The position numbers and the translations under genes are program-made. DNA of 64,000 bases, taken from contig VJWN01000009.1 of assembly GCA_007644065.1 (NCBI GenBank), forward strand, positions 1,302,001 through 1,366,000, written 5' to 3'. The stretch comes from Margaritispora aquatica. Its lineage: Eukaryota; Ascomycota; Leotiomycetes; Helotiales; Discinellaceae. Position 1 is the stretch's first letter. The number at the start of each line of letters is the position of its first letter. Below are positions 48,943 to 62,100 of the stretch, piece after piece. The notes under the pieces were generated by a model, which searched no databases, was not told the DNA's origin, and saw nothing but the letters and a program-made list of their open reading frames with translations.

Positions 48943-51900
48943 GGTAGTTAGTCGAGTGTCAAAGCCCTCACACCCACACTCTCACTCATCCCCACCTCGG
49001 CTGGTCTTCCCCCCCTTTTCTTCCTTTCCATTCCAAGCACCCAAGCACCGCCAGTAACCACGAGGCGAGGCTTCTAGTGCTCCTCTTCATGCATGATAGA
49101 CTTAAATAATACCTTCCACAATGCAAGATTCCACATGCAACACTGCAACACTGCTGCAGCTACTGCAAGACAAGGACTACATTCTGAGCCGTGACCTGAC
49201 TGTCCTGACAAGCCTAGTCATTCCTGCATCCTCACCTGTCGAGGCTGTCAGCCACCTTCGGCTCTTCGAAACATATTCACTTCTCAATTCTCAGCTCCTT
49301 CATCAAACTGCCGTGCTGAGTGACTATTGTTATGATCAGGACCTTCCGGGTTCTCGCTAATCCATCCGGTGGTGGTGGTGCAATATAGCGGGTATACAAT
49401 AGTAGGTACAGGTAGGTATACTTTCGGACATCATCAACCTTCAAGAGGATTATCCGGATCATTCTCCAGCATTTGTTTCTTCTACCGAGTCTACGGGACC
49501 TGAAGGGAGAGTAGCTTTTGGTTCACCCCAATTGAGGTTTGTTTCCCTTCCAGAAGAAAGGTTAGAACGAGGCAACATGGATGTGATATCAAAGCCATGT
49601 GCACTGGTGCAACCAACTTCTTCGACCATCTGTCCAAAGCACACCAATAATCTCGCTCCCTTCTCAATTGCGAATGCAAATGGAGCAAATCGCGGACACA
49701 GAGCCCAGGGAGGACGTCGCTCCTAATCTGTGCTCATTACCCGGGAGATGGGCCGGAATATCATTTGCGACCCAGAGCAGTTTGTGGCCAATGCCAAACT
49801 ACGGTCCGAACCTGCAAATCGTTACTGGTCAAGCTGTGTTGGAAGGCTTGAGCTTCCAATAAGTGAGAGGATGACAAGGTTTGCACTCTCCATTCTGACT
49901 TCTTCGCACTAGATCAAATGTGAACGTCGATTTCAGAAAGGGCTCAGAGATATGCTTCAGAAAGCTTTAATCACTAGGGATGTTCAATTAATGACGTTTC
50001 AACTACCAATCTGGTCATTTACTTTGACCGGGCTCTCAGAGACCAAACAATGGGGCAAATACGTCAATAGTAGAAACATAGCGTGGTATCGAATGTTCAT
50101 TATGATCAACCCTTTATTGGAAATGCTGACTGCAGTGCAGGTAAGCCACACTTTCGATTCCATAAAAAGCCTGGAGATCTGATCTTGGTAGAGATTGATT
50201 TCACCAGCAAATAAAGGTCTCTCACTTCAGAACAAATCATGCAGAATACAGAATACTGTGTGACAAAAGGCCTACACGTCCAGTGCCGTTTCCTGTGTCG
50301 CATAAAATCACATCACACAGAGATGTGATGATTGAGCGTAAGCGGTAACCTGGCGTATCATTTTCTACATTCACATCTTCATGCCAGAAATGTCAGAGTG
50401 AGGGTCTGAGTGTCGAACGCCAAAAGACCAAATCGACTTCCCTTTGGACAAAGCTTTGACCGGGCTTGCACCACAGCTCAAATAATCTCCCCGCTCAACC
50501 ACCATCCACTCTGAGAAAGAGAGAGACAGCCCCCTAACATGCAACGTGGGAACCTTGTCAATTCGTCAGTCTCGAAATTCCGTTCTCATGGCATTGGTTT
50601 TTATCCTTGGACAAGTGAGGCGTGGGATGACCAGCAGCCCTTGTCGTGCTTCTCCCACCCATCCCTTTCTGTTTGGATTCGCATTTGCTTTTGGCTCAAA
50701 GCTACTTCTTTGGCCTGGACGACTTTCTTGATTTCTCATGGAGCAGTAGCCCTTCTAACTTTGCTTTTCTTTTGATTGATAACGGAAGCAAGCACGGGTA
50801 CTGGCGTATACCGTGGTTGACTCTGACTCTGTTATTGAGCATTCCTGATATCGGAAGATATCAAAGTGTCAAAAGTAGATGGGCGACATCTTGGGGGCCT
50901 CACAAACACCCTTGGCGTTGTCACCCAGTGACACAGCCATGGAATCGAACATGCAGAAGATCACTAGCCCATTTTCCAAATGCTGACAGCAAAGGAGCAG
51001 AACAGGCAAAATTGCAAAGCAGGGCTCCGATATTCCATGCAATATTGCAACGGTCCACAATATCAATGGATCCTTATGGGGACTTGCTCCGATGAGACAG
51101 GCCCTTCAAATTACCGTGCGGATGTTTTTTTGATCATGGCATCGTTGAGCATAACCACGACCACGACTAGCAAGTGTTAGGGCCTGAATCATGCCAGTGT
51201 TGTCTTCCCGTCTCACGGATCGCCAGCTTCCTTTGTTCCTTTTAGATCCACGAGGCTCAGACTTTTGAAGTGAGAGTTTGGAACCACCTTCCCGATGCAC
51301 GCCTTCTGGCAATGCTCAAGCTCGATGAGGGACGATGTCCGTGAGGAACGACGTAGACGAGGGTGATACCGAGATGAAAAGCTTCTAGCGGCCTTCGAGA
51401 AGGGTGCATGATAAGACACCAGAATAAAACACTTCTCGCAGCCACTCCACACGATCCACATCACTGTGCTTCTGACCACCAACACCAACAACCCTTGGCT
51501 GCCACGCCAAATCAATCAAGGTGTGGGCAAAGCACAAGCAAAAGCTCGAGCCTGCTTTACCAGTGTGAATCGTGCCGACCAGACGGCTTGTCAAGATTCA
51601 ATTTCGGCGGCAGCATGCATGCGAACTGATGTCCGGGACTGTTCCTCTCTCCACGAAACCACCGACCCGTCAAACAGCCACACCTTCTGCAATCGGCAAG
51701 GGATACAAGCAGGTAAAAGATGTTTCTATTCCTAGAATTCTCCTGGAGATCATTCGCGTGTATTTGCGCTACCCTACAGCTTGTTCTGCAAAGCAAGCGC
51801 TGCCAATGGCTCAACCGGATATGACAATCTGTCACCCATCACCAAGCAATCTAATGATGCAAATGCAGTAACACACAAATGGCAACCATGTCATGGAAGA

Positions 51901-54900
51901 TTTACTTTCAACTCTCGGTCCTCATTTAGCTTCTTCTAGAAGGCTGTCATGCATGTCTGTCTTTTACATAATTTACGGCCAACACCTCTCCATGGTGACC
52001 AGAGTGGACTCAAATGTTAAAGTGCTTTGACCTGCCGATGGTTGATGCAAGGTTCGAGGTTATGGAACAGCTTCCCTACATCCCGCGGCAAGATATAGCT
52101 ACCCTTGCTGGTCAGTTTCATCTTGCTTGCTAGGCACGGGCGAGGATGTTTCGACCAAAGCACCTCAAATGGAACTTCAGAATCCACGCAGACTCACACC
52201 AAATTTGGGAAAGGAGGAGGGACTCGGATCCTGAACATTTCGGCAGACATTTGGATAACGGCTTGATTCATGGCCTACGAATCAAAGTTCAGCTTCTCGC
52301 ATCCTTGAGGTTGAGAATGAGGACGTTTGCCAGTGGTTCCATGGTGAGAACATGTCGCTTGAATGTTGAAACAAGAATTCAGCCACGAGCCAGGTACGAG
52401 ACTTCGTATAATCCTGCTTAGCCATCCTGACACTTTGCGCAAAACATGTTGCCTAATCGAGCCTTCTACTCTCCATCAGGTGACAGGAGATTGATCACAT
52501 TTCGCTCTATCAGGTCATGTCACCAATCTGAAAACTATTCATGTCTTCTCGTCAGATCTTCAAACCATCCTCGAGTTCGTCTTGAGGATCTGGCCGTGCT
52601 AACGTTCGACTTCAACATCAGAACAGCCATAGCTTGTTTCAAACGTTGCGATTACATCTTCATGCTACGCTCCCGTTGATGGTGCGAACGCACGTTGTAG
52701 GAACGCATTTCTAGAAGAGTCATGGAAGATTACTATTAGTGCTGGCTGGCCTGTCATGTCAGTAATGAGAAACTTTCCTTGGGTGTGCTGGCGTACGCTA
52801 GAGTTGGGCATCAAGTGGTTTTGCTGTCCTTGCTAGTATGAACTCTATCTTGTCTCGAAAGATGTTGTTTTACGATAGTACGCCTCACCAGTCGAAGATA
52901 TCGGTTCCCGATGTATTCCCAGGAACGACATCAACTCTCTTCCTGTTCTGACGATTTGTGTGCACCCGAAATTTCCTCATCATCGAAAACTAGTCTCTGC
53001 TTCTCACAAAATGTACTATCCTTCTTGCGAATTAGCACTTTGTCAAGTTGGCCTGGATGCTGATAGATTTCGGCTTTTGCCATGTACCCAGAAGCCTGGG
53101 TCTGCAGGCGATCTCATTCCTTTGCTTTCATTGTCAGTGTTTCTTAGTACAATTTCTACAGATGCTATTTTCTATTTTTCGCCTTTTCGGAGAATTCTCA
53201 CCCGAAGTCTAGCTCGATATCAAAGCATACGTAGTTCGTATGCCAACACACTAAATGTGATACTCGTGCACAAATTATCCCTTCGGCATATTCAGAAAAC
53301 AGATTTACATCTAGCAGCGTGCAACGTTCTACTACATTTAGGATATCCATAAGCGCATGTTTCCATTTCATGCCTTTAACCACACTCCCTTCTTTAATCT
53401 TCAAGCATTAACACATTTGTAACTTCGCCATCATCGCAATATATATTACTCCCGACTCCATCCACGAGCATACTTTTTGAAAACATACGACTTGTTCATT
53501 TATGGGCCCAAACATATGCATAATTAATCGATTGCCTCATCCGCAGATCCAAGGACGCGCTGCCTGGTGGTCAAGTCACCAAGTCAATGCTGCGGATCCT
53601 TGGAGTGGAATTCTCCTTCCATCAACAACCTCATCCTTGTGAAAGGAAGGAAAGCATTTGCAAGCTCATGCGTGGACGGTAAATAGAATTCTAAGACTTG
53701 GAGTGGACGGAACAGGCTCGCGGAAGCAATGCTGAGTGATCCCGCTCGTAAAGCGAGCAAACCCCTTGAATAGCTGCAATATCTAAATTGCCCAACCAGG
53801 GGTAGTTTTTACAAGAGTGGGAACCACCATCGAAATCGTACTTATCAGTTCAGTTTCAAAGGCTCAACGTCATCTCTTTGAGGCAGCAAGCGAAGCGATG
53901 AAAAGCATTCCGAGCGGTGTTCTCCGCGTCCATTTCCGGTATCGTGGTTGGCTGCAGATCAACCCCGAAGCAATGGGGGACGCGAGTCGCTTATTGTGGG
54001 GGAGGAAAGGAGAGAAGCCAAAGCTGGCACCACAATGCGGTCGTGGAGGTGACGATCCAATGTGTTGTCACTTGTCAGAAGCGTTTTGACGACAGGCTGC
54101 GATGGGATGGTTGTGTGAAGATCGGGCTGACTGAGGCGTCTCGACGTGACGCTTCTGGGGTTGGATGAAAATCCTCGTGTCTATTGTCTACGATGGTCGA
54201 TGGCGATCTCTTTGGTGGCTTGTTAAGGGAAGTGGTCTGGTCTGGCCTGGTCTGGTCTTACGCGGTTGTTTCTTCATTTTTACTGCTCGTGGCTTTTGTG
54301 GCTGATTGGCCTTCTTCGGTTTGTCATGAGTCGTTGATGACTAGTTGGTAGATTATATCTAAATCCGGTAGTTCTGCTCATTTAATAGCATCAAGTCTAA
54401 GCAACGGCTACTTCCGTCGATATTTCCAATGTGCAGTTCCACGCCACGAATCATTTCTAAGTCTGATGGATATCCAAAATATCTGTTCTCATTCCGGGAG
54501 AGAGTTTCGAATCATCGCACGCGATTTTCTCCATTGCTGTCTCCCGGATGTGGAAGTCGGCTTTCGCTCGAGACTCCACTTATGGAATACGAATGAAAGG
54601 TGCTTACAGTCTGTCTCATTTCGCTCTATACATGACTTACTACATACACAACTTTAAGTTGGACATGAGTAATGTAAAGAAGCCAATAATAAATCAATGT
54701 TATTCGCGTTTGCTCCTGCTAACACTCATGAGACAAATTCATTTTTGAGTTTGTTTGGATGTCTTTCTCGTATCCTCCTACAGCCTTGCACGCAAAATAG
54801 TCTAAGTGATGGTACTCACTGTTTGGATTCCTAGTCAAAGTTTTGCATAACTAGTGAATGTAAGGTGATATTGGGAATATTCACTTTGGTGCTCTCTCAA

Positions 54901-56708
54901 CATGGACTTCGCATTTGGCTGGAAGTATCAAGTCCATGAAAGCAGGCTCACGCCATAGCCAAACATTGCACCAATTCTTCTCTTCCAGGTGAGCACTTTC
55001 AAAGCTGGATGGAATCACATCTAGATGGACAATAGAAGTGAAGTAACAGTCATCAGCTGGTTTCCGCCCTTCTTGGACCTTTTCTCAGTGAGCGACTGCG
55101 AAATTTCGGCTGGTATTTCGACCAATTTCTTTCACAGAAAAGCAACAGTATAATACCGTGAAATTCTTAAGTTGCCAACACAGGGCCCAGAGCAAGATCG
55201 CAATGCGCGTGTCGGTCAGTTCGTAGGGCAAGCAATTGCAACGCTGTCTAGTGCACTGATTCCGTTTCATAATTTGGTATTTGCCAGGTAGACTGTACAG
55301 CAACATCCCCTTCCACCCGTTGATAGATGGCGCTTTCAGCTAGACGTTATATTGCGAATGAAACATTCTTTCTTACCTCTATACTAGGCTTAGGCGGTAT
55401 TTATATAGCAAGCATGCGCGAGCGTAGTATGCACTTACCGAAAGCTCAACGAAGATCGTATGAAGTGTTTGTCGGTCATGGAACGTAGCTTGGGAGGAGA
55501 GATGCATATTCCAATCCCAAAGCAAAGCGTATGGATCAACGTGAGGTGAATGTTTATTGGTGTCGGAGTACTATGGTGGTGGACCTGGTAGGACTGTTAT
55601 TGGATTGATTAGCTCGAGTGGAGGTTTGGATGTGCTTGTCCACTCCCAACACTTTTGCTTTATCACTTGCTACTTTTCGCTTGGTATATGAAGTGTGCGG
55701 ATATCGTTGTCATTGGAAGGGGGTTTTCCGTGGATCTTTTATTGGCTTTTTTTCAATATATATACCAATTGAGTTGTATGCTGATATACGACCCCTATGT
55801 TATGTCCAACTATACTTCCGTCTTCGACGACCTTCGATGGTGAATAATTCTGACAACCTCGCGCTTGGATTGTAATTGTTTTTTCCCCCGGAAGATTTAA
55901 AGTGCAAAACAAGAAAGAATAGTTTCCAGTATACCCCCCTCTACGTGCTTTACTTAAACGAGGCGTTGGATCTCCTGTATCCATACACTATTTTATTAGC
56001 CTAAGGGTGGTGCTTGATTCAAAGTCAGGTCATGTTTGACAGCAATTCTTTGGTCAGAGGAATGTGTCTTCAGATATAGCATGGTCAGATGATGTGACTT
56101 TCCACAATAAGATGCCTAGCTTTGCTTTGTGGGAGATTGTTTCAAACAGGCTTTGGGGGGGTATAGATTGGTCATCTTGATTTTTTGTGGTCGGTCGTTC
56201 GAGTTAAAGCCTTCAACTAAGGACCTCTTTTCTCCCCTACACTCTTGATTAGTGCTATTTTGAGCAGTAAGCAGGAAATTTCAACGGCAGGCCAAGAAAT
56301 AGTAGCAACATAAGTGCTTCATTTTGAATTTCACTTGAACATGATAATCAACGGGTAATATAATGGTTGCAACCAATCGACCCTGACCAACTTTTGATGT
56401 GTCAACAAAGCTTGTTTCTCATGTAAAGTGTAGCAAAGATGCGTTGATCATGGCTCATTCTTTGCATAATGAGCATAAATTGGCAAGAAATATGAGATGT
56501 ATTGAGATGCGAGTGTGGCAAATCGAGAAACGAGGAGATTTATTATAGTTGCTGAAGTATTACTCTGACGACCGTGACGCCTTATATAGCTGTTGCTTAT
56601 AATCAGGCTAAAGGATATAATAGAGACCAGAGATATATAACAGTGGCATGATATCGATCATTCGTGTTTAGCTACTCGTCGAAACAATAGAAGCAGACCT
56701 AGTCCATC

Positions 56709-57620
56709 TCACTTCCAACACCCATCCGCATCTTCATGAACATGCGTACTTTCGATCCCACTTCTCGCCTCTCGCTTCTTCATTGTATCAACTTCGAACC
56801 TCTCATCTCTACCTTTCACCTTTTCCCACGGCACCTAGAAAGTCACATATCAGCACACCACCCACACCATCCCAGATGGTCAACAGGGTTGAGAAAACGC
56901 ACCTGCTCATCCTTGGTAAAACTCATCATCAACTCCGGCTTACCCAATGGCAACACATCACCTCTATCCACCTGCCAAAAGTGATACGTCTTACCATACA
57001 GATCAATAACTTCCTTCATCTCTGCGGTTTCGGCAATCTCCTAGACAGAGTTGGGGATGGTTGGATTGGGGAGAACGAGCATACCGCTCTTAACCTGGGA
57101 GCTTTTATTTAGCTAGAAGTGGAAGAGGCAGTTCATGAGACGACTGGAGATGTACCTCGTAGTCATGGGAATGCCACAGCTTTCTCTCCTCGAGCTCGAG
57201 TCCATCGTAGAGCTTGCGAGTGATCATGTACTCGACTCCAATCAGTCGGGCAGGATTACTGGGTACATCGTAGATGAGACACTGTCTAACCTGTTGCTTT
57301 ATATCAGCTACCTTGGACTTCCGATCTTTGGCACACATTCTCGCCATGATTTGTTGTAGTCGTGTATGGTTGTTGGTCAACAAGAGATGATTGTGAGAAT
57401 GAAACACAAGTCGGCATACATCAGCACTCAAATGCGTACAGTAGTGATTCGCTTCAACTGAACGCGTGGGATCAGATGCATAAACATGGAAGGCGTTAAG
57501 ATGTGCGCATATTGCCTTCACCGGTGCGAAAGACTGCGTGGCGGTAGTTCCGGTTTCGAGGATGTTGTCTTTAGTGGTTGGTGGTGGACCGACAGTTTTG
57601 TGTGTTACTGGAGTCGCCAT
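56709..57620 (-). pseudogene. Oil-body-associated protein (DUF1264) gene with in-frame stop
   Basis: Exons 57620-57420, 57290-57156, 57094-56903 and 56834-56709 splice in frame throughout and would give 217 codons. The family is clear: [15 protein letters not shown], then [51 protein letters not shown] motif, and [19 protein letters not shown]. Codon 130 (57043-57041) is TAG, where the family has Trp (NSV-W-EIAET). No alternative splice removes it: the only GT-AG pair around it spans 44 nt and shifts the frame. Downstream codons are intact to the normal end, so the change is a single recent TGG-to-TAG event or a base-call error. As read, it is a truncated or dead copy. Plant relatives sit on lipid bodies; the fungal role is unclear. 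Confidence 0.85.
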
Positions 57621-57871
57621 GGCTGAAACTGTTAGCTTAGTAGCGAGATATAATTGAAGCGTATAAATGTCTTGAAGTTATGTCGAAAAGAGGAGGCGAG
57701 AGGTTCTGTATGTATGATGTCATCAGGGAACGAAAGATTGTCATGATAGGTTCAAAAGTTATTGTTCTTCTCTGTGTATGTACATGTATTCTCTCAAAGT
57801 TTTGTGCTCGTTGGCTCTCTGGGTTCTCATAAGTCTTGTTTTGTGATGTTAGGTCGCTGGAGACTACTCAC

Positions 57872-59138
57872 TCACTTGAAATTGTTTTTCATCTCACGCA
57901 ACTTAGCCATAACTTCAACAGGATCAGTCTTTCCTGTTGCCTTCTGAATCTCCGGATCCTAACACTTGTTAACCAAATTCCTCGCATAAAGGCCTTGAAG
58001 AATACATACATCCATTCTCATAAATACATTGTGTTTCTATGTCTCAAATTAATGCAAGTCTCGGACCATTTGAAGGGAGAGTTTTACCTTCTCATCACCG
58101 ATTGTGAATTTTCCTTGAGTCTCCTTGTTATTCTCGGCAAATAATTCCAAGTTTTTAACAGCTTCGCTTTGCAGAACAGAAATGCCAAACTTCACATTTG
58201 CCTTTGTATACTCGTGACCGGGCTTAACTTGTCAGCTGATTTATGACTATGATGACAGTATTTGACTTACATAAACCTTGGTCTCGTCTGGAACTGCAGC
58301 AAGTGTTGTGTTAAGTGCTGTGTGCATTTCTGCAGCTGTGCCTTCGAAAAAGCGGCCACAACCTCCATGAAACAAGGTATCACCAGTGAAAATAACCTTG
58401 CCCGTGCTATCCTCCATAAACCAACAGATGGAATCTTGGGTATGGCATGGAGTGTATAGTGCTTTTACAGAGATATCCCCAATCTTGAAGCCCTCGCCGT
58501 TCTTGGGAGTTTGCGTAACACCTTCGCAATCTTTGCCACCAATGATAGGCTTGCCTTTGAACTCTGGGTATGCTAACTAGGCATTGATTAGATACTGAAA
58601 TAGTAATTATGGGCCCAAGGAATACTTACAAGCTTTTTGTTACCTCCTGCATGGTCCCAGTGACTAAGTTATGTTAGTAAGTTCATGCTAGTTGAGCAAA
58701 TTGAGTAGAATAATTTACTGGTGTGTATTGACAATAGCAGTCAGATTGATCTTTCCAGCTTTAATCTGTTCTTCTAGTACAGGAGCGACTCTATGTGTAA
58801 ATCGAATTAATTTGAATTCTTCATACTTAAAGAGCTAATGCGTACTCTTCGGGATTTGCGGGGTCGATTATCACAGCCTTCTTCGATTTGTCGTCAACCA
58901 CAAGGTAGGCATAATTATTACTGCTCCCAACCCCTAGAGTTTATCAGATACTATGACATCTTCTTATAACTGGAGAATGCTTACACATAGGAATTGACTG
59001 GATATGCATGGCTCTGGTGAAAGCTAGCTATTCGCAACGTGAGTGGACGATCAGAATATCGATAGAGGTACGTACTCTTGTTGTAATATTGTAGAAACGC
59101 CTTGAAGTAAATGATTTTTTGAAAATAGAGAGGCTCAT
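57872..59138 (-). CDS. GLO2: Glyoxalase II (hydroxyacylglutathione hydrolase)
   Basis: Intron-rich minus-strand gene. Core exons run 59009-58985 (start MHIQSIPM), 58933-58846, 58790-58719, 58663-58630, 58576-58271, 58222-58088, 58036-58010 and 57958-57872, encoding 257 aa. The metallo-beta-lactamase metal motif THHHWDH is at 60-66; further ligands are in PCHTQDS, FTGDTLF and PGHEYT. The C-terminal substrate helices (FTIGDEK, NVFMRM, DPVEVMAKLREMK) match fungal enzymes. It hydrolyses S-lactoylglutathione to D-lactate and glutathione, the second step of methylglyoxal detoxification. An upstream exon, 59138-59072, begins with ATG and encodes a basic, Ser/Phe-rich leader (MSLSIFKKSFTSRRFYN) typical of mitochondrial import. 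Joining it (GTACCT donor, CAGAG acceptor) to 59011 keeps the frame and gives 280 aa. The core gene is certain; the leader exon is probable. Confidence 0.92.
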
Positions 59139-62100
59139 CGATAAATGCAATCGTTCATGAATCAACCTGGGCAGTGATGTTGATGTTGTCATACAGTTTT
59201 TGTGGGGTTGGAACTGATTCGGGTTATTAACGGCACTTAAACTAGCCTGCTTACATAAGTGGACATTTGTCTCCCTTGGGTAAATCTTTTAAGACTTCAT
59301 CGAGAAAACTTACATATTTTGGGTTGTATAGCCCTTGAAGAAGCTGGATATTTCCAATGGTACAACTGGCTTACAACGACAAGGCTACTCGCCTGGAATA
59401 TTGCCTACGTCTGCACACAAGGACAACTTTTCTCATTGAGCTTAACTACCCTCCTCGAGCAGAGGAGTTTATAGGTATCTCAATATTAACTACCAGCCTA
59501 GAATCATCGCACTAAACGCTCGACACAAGATAGCAATGAACAGACTCATTCAATCCTTGGATCTTTCAAGTGAGGAGGCCTGAGCAATGGCAAATAAAAT
59601 ACCATCCCGCCAAAACCGCGTTTTGGACCGCGTTAAGCGCAAATGCACCCAGATCCTGGTCGAAACCCACTTTACTACCTACGAATATTGGGAGATGGCT
59701 ATTTTCTCTCAATTCTTTTTCTTCTGCTTGACTTTCTCTTCTTTTCTCTGTTTTTATTTTCAAAGGTATCAATGTGAATGATATTGACTAATCCGACGTG
59801 TTCTACCTGCATCGACGATTAGCGCTAGGAGACAACATCGAAGGTCCACCTGATCACACGAATCTTGCTCAGCAGTGGAATAACACTTCCGACGTTCAAG
59901 AATGGTCGCTTTCTTCTCGAGGTGGCTTTCTAGCCGGCGAAAGCAGTTTTCTCTGCATGCATGGCCATGATTACTATACAGCTGATGGGGATAGTCGTGT
60001 CTAGTCCACTGCTCAGGAAAGCTTCAATCGATCATCTTTTCACTACCAATGAGTTGTTGAGGTATTTCCCAGCTCAAATGAATCATATCTTACCGAAGAT
60101 CCATCACTTCCATTATTCAATCAGCTTCAGGGCCACAAAGTCGACAACAACATCCACTCATAGAGGATTCTGAAGCATTCCTTGAAGAAATCATCTTCCT
60201 CAGAAGTCAAAGCTCAGCTATGGTCAGATACTCAAGGAGGAAGAGTGACAGGAGAACGCACCACTGTGTTCATCTCTACATTCCCCCTAAAATATGGTAA
60301 CTCGCACTTGTCTTGCTTCCCCCTGCGCTTCTCGAGAATTCCGATCGGTTCAAGTTCCGACATGCCGTTCCTTCAACGCTTCGGAATACATATTCGTCCA
60401 GGCTTGTTGTTGATTTGTACTTGTCCATAAGGTGATTAGTACTAGCTGTTCAGTATCGTCTGCACCGCCTATCTCGAGAAGCGTCGAGTTGGCAATTTAA
60501 CGAATTTTGGACTCGATTTGACATCAAATTTGATTCAGCGCAGCTGTCCTCTCTCGTATCTTTCACCAACCCTGCTTCTGGCTAAACGATCCAATTCATG
60601 GAGAGCCTCGATTCTGATGAGCTACGCCTTATTTGAAGCTACAAGTATGCTCTTTTTTTCGGCAGGAGACCAAGCTTCTTTCGACGATCAGCTCATATTT
60701 GGGAACATAGCTGGCTAGCCTCAATTGCTATCAAGCAACCCCTAGGAGTCTTGAATCCAAAGTTTCATCACCTTAAAATAGCCCCGAGCTTAGGATTTTC
60801 AACATAGTAGCGATTTCAGAGTCTACCTTTGGTCCAGGGCAATCAATCAAAAATTCAATTGGGCTTTCTTGCCACGAACTTCTCAAGATCTCAAAGACAC
60901 CGAACTCTATAACCCCTGAACCTCAGCCAGAAACATAGTGTAGGCGATCCTCAGTATCCCGATCTGCTTATTGGAGTCCCTAAAGACTCCGTCCTGATAG
61001 CAGAATAGTTTGCCCTCTCAGCTGCATTTGTTTCTCTGAGACTGTGCAGACAAGCGACCCCTTGGGAATCCGAGCAGGTTCACAAAATGAATACATAGCG
61101 GAGAATCTAGCTTTATGGTACTCTGGAAATTCGAGGACATCAGAGAATTTGCCTGGTAACCGGTTGCTTTGGCTGACAATGCGACGAAATTTTCAACGAT
61201 TATTGGCTAAAATCTTAAGGGAACCATATATCATGCCACAAACAAAGACTGCCTATCGATTCGGTTTGAACGAGCGTTATTTACTGAATGTGGTGAGGAT
61301 GATCACGGCATGCTAGTTGCGAGACTGGTTTGGGCTGAGAGCAGAAGCTATCTTGTAAGATCATGTCGTCAACCTAGACAAATGATACACGGAAACTCAA
61401 CACAAACAAGACATGGGTGCACCGGAGAAAACCTGGTCTGGTCTCCGGAATAACGAGCTCACTCATTTTTGAACCTCCAGTCCTCTGGAAAGAAATGATG
61501 AAGCAGTCCCCTAGCTTAGCACTTTCTCCTCAGGTCAGCTTTGCTTTCAGAGACAGGTTCACGTCAAAAATTTCATCACAGCCAACCTAAGCATGCCTGC
61601 TATAGGTTGTTTGCCTGTCGTTGGTTGTTCAGAAAACAGAAGGTCTCAGCCCGCTTATAACCTTGTCCTCGGTTCCAAGCAGTCGGGTTAGGAGGTCGTG
61701 CAATCTTTTGGAGGGCTGATGACCAATGGATTCATCATACTCAGATGGACAAGGCTTCCAGATTGAGTATGGATAATGAGATCTTGTGTCACCCTCGAAA
61801 ATCGACCCAAGTAGACAGCTAGCACTTAAAGAATTGGGGGCTTCCATGGCCATCCTTGAACTTGTGTGCATAGACTCTCCAAGCAGGACTACGGCGCAGG
61901 AGGAAGCTATTATACTCCCTTCAAAATGAACGCTAAACATTGACAACTTGGTCAGGCTATCTACCCAGGAATGGAAAAAAGATAGCCAACTCTACTGGCA
62001 AATTTTGTGGATGTTCATTCTTTCACATACCAGAAAAAGGAGGAAGCCTTGAGTGGCCTCAGACTGGTATCGGGCACACTAGATCGAAATCTCGGAAGGA

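Larger units (their letters stand above)
45624..56708. other. 11-kb region without a supportable gene
   Basis: Upstream of the C2H2 gene. Every open frame is short (the longest is about 149 codons at 50646-51095) and none has a recognisable domain, signal peptide or consistent splice partners. It contains several microsatellites (listed) and a GGTCT-type repeat near 54231-54258. The part up to perhaps 47 kb may be promoter and 5' leader of the C2H2 gene; the rest could hold non-coding RNAs, decayed transposons or fast-evolving genes that cannot be seen by eye. Confidence 0.45.

Noticed and set aside
57044..57087. A 44-nt GT...TAG 'intron' that would splice out the stop in the DUF1264 gene
   Set aside because: It would shift the frame into an early stop and remove the conserved MLVLPNPTIPNSV segment, so it cannot rescue the gene.
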